The notes beneath the pieces are model-generated. The model was not told the DNA's origin. It was given only the letters and a program-made list of their open reading frames with translations, and searched no databases. From an uncultured Planctomycetota bacterium (lineage in GTDB: Bacteria; Planctomycetota; Planctomycetia; Pirellulales; Thermoguttaceae), in NCBI GenBank assembly GCA_902797455.1, contig CADBTE010000183.1:1-5488 (forward strand): a DNA stretch of 5,488 bases. The letters are read 5' to 3'. Of the stretch, positions 5,350 to 5,488 are shown piece by piece. Numbering within the stretch: position 1 is the first letter of the stretch; each line of letters starts with the position of its first letter. A program made the position numbers and the translations under genes.

Positions 5350-5384
5350 GAGAAAAGCGGCAGCCTTGGAGCAAACTGCCGCTT
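5350..5384 (-). terminator. Probable intrinsic terminator of the gene at the right edge
   Basis: Perfect 9-base arms AAGCGGCAG (5355-5363) and CTGCCGCTT (5376-5384) surround a 12-base loop. On the minus strand the stem ends in TTTTCTC, a short, interrupted T tract. It lies about 41 bases past the stop of the partial gene at 5426, so that gene and ptsH are probably separate transcription units. Confidence 0.7.
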
Positions 5385-5425
5385 CGGGCGGTGCTTTTAT
5401 GCGTTAGACGCTGAAACAGCCGTCC

Positions 5426-5488
5426 TTATTTGGTGAACTCACCCCTGTCGGCTTCATCGAGAAGCTGCTTGATTTGACTGCAGTCACG
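5426..5488 (-). CDS. C-terminal end of an unidentified gene (cut by the window edge)
   Basis: Twenty codons precede a TAA stop (5428-5426), reading RDCSQIKQLLDEADRGEFTK. This looks like the charged, helical end of a real protein, and the terminator at 5350-5384 fits a gene ending here. It is too short to assign. By position beside ptsH/ptsI it could be another PTS-related gene such as an EIIA or HPr kinase, but nothing in these residues shows that. Another minus-strand frame is also open from 5487 to 5404 and gives a less protein-like, Ser-rich sequence. Confidence 0.45.
   Translation of the reverse strand, partial: RDCSQIKQLLDEADRGEFTK

Noticed and set aside
5171..5374. A 68-residue N-terminal extension of HPr up to an ATG at 5374
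   Set aside because: HPr normally begins right at the first beta strand. The extension would start inside the terminator hairpin of the previous gene, its composition is unlike protein, and a strong GGAGGT lies inside it just before the domain.
1..5488. CRISPR arrays, insertion sequences, tRNA or rRNA genes
   Set aside because: No regularly spaced repeats, transposase-like frames, terminal repeats, or tRNA/rRNA signatures were seen.

Overview
The window carries part of a Gram-negative-type bacterial chromosome, with every credible gene on the minus strand. Family-level resemblances point to Planctomycetota: the L21 C-terminal half (GPKLVI..FRRRKNSRKKTGHRQTY), the RNase E/G N-terminus (QPEECRIA, LEELYVER, NIYKG, EPSIQAAFVDFG), and a PTS HPr/enzyme I pair next to an RNase E/G gene. 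I recalled these from memory rather than searching, so the phylum is a moderate-confidence inference. The partial lpxD implies lipid A synthesis and hence an outer membrane.

Layout from right to left, in the direction of transcription. The last codons of an unidentified gene (5426-5488) are followed by a hairpin terminator (about 5350-5384). A 180-base leader with a strong T/A-rich hairpin precedes ptsH (HPr, 4868-5170, probable TTG start). ptsI (enzyme I, 3056-4822) follows after 45 bases. A 259-base gap with several inverted repeats but no clear promoter or terminator precedes an RNase E/G gene (1210-2796), which ends in a textbook intrinsic terminator (1137-1190). A near-consensus sigma70-type promoter (TTGAAA, 16 bases, TATAAT) has its -35 hexamer inside that terminator stem. 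It would transcribe a leader of about 320 bases, rich in hairpins, in front of rplU (ribosomal protein L21, 484-798). rplU is closed by its own symmetrical terminator (411-444) and is not followed by rpmA. A second promoter (TTGTCA, 17 bases, TAAAAT at 380-408) then drives lpxD, whose first 112 codons fill the left edge.

Functionally the window contains three units. The first is a soluble phosphotransfer pair, enzyme I and HPr. Together with the RNase E/G gene behind it, it may form one long transcript. No sugar permease is visible, and HPr keeps both the catalytic His and the regulatory Ser, so a regulatory PTS is plausible. The second is a monocistronic L21 unit with an unusually long structured leader. 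The third is the start of a lipid A biosynthesis unit.

The least ordinary part is the 411-base interval 799-1209 between the RNase gene and rplU. It contains the terminator/promoter overlap, a dense set of inverted repeats, three copies of a short TTAGC..GTG motif, and an open frame whose stop overlaps the rplU start. It is a good candidate for an undescribed cis-regulatory leader of a ribosomal protein gene. The rest of the window is ordinary housekeeping content.
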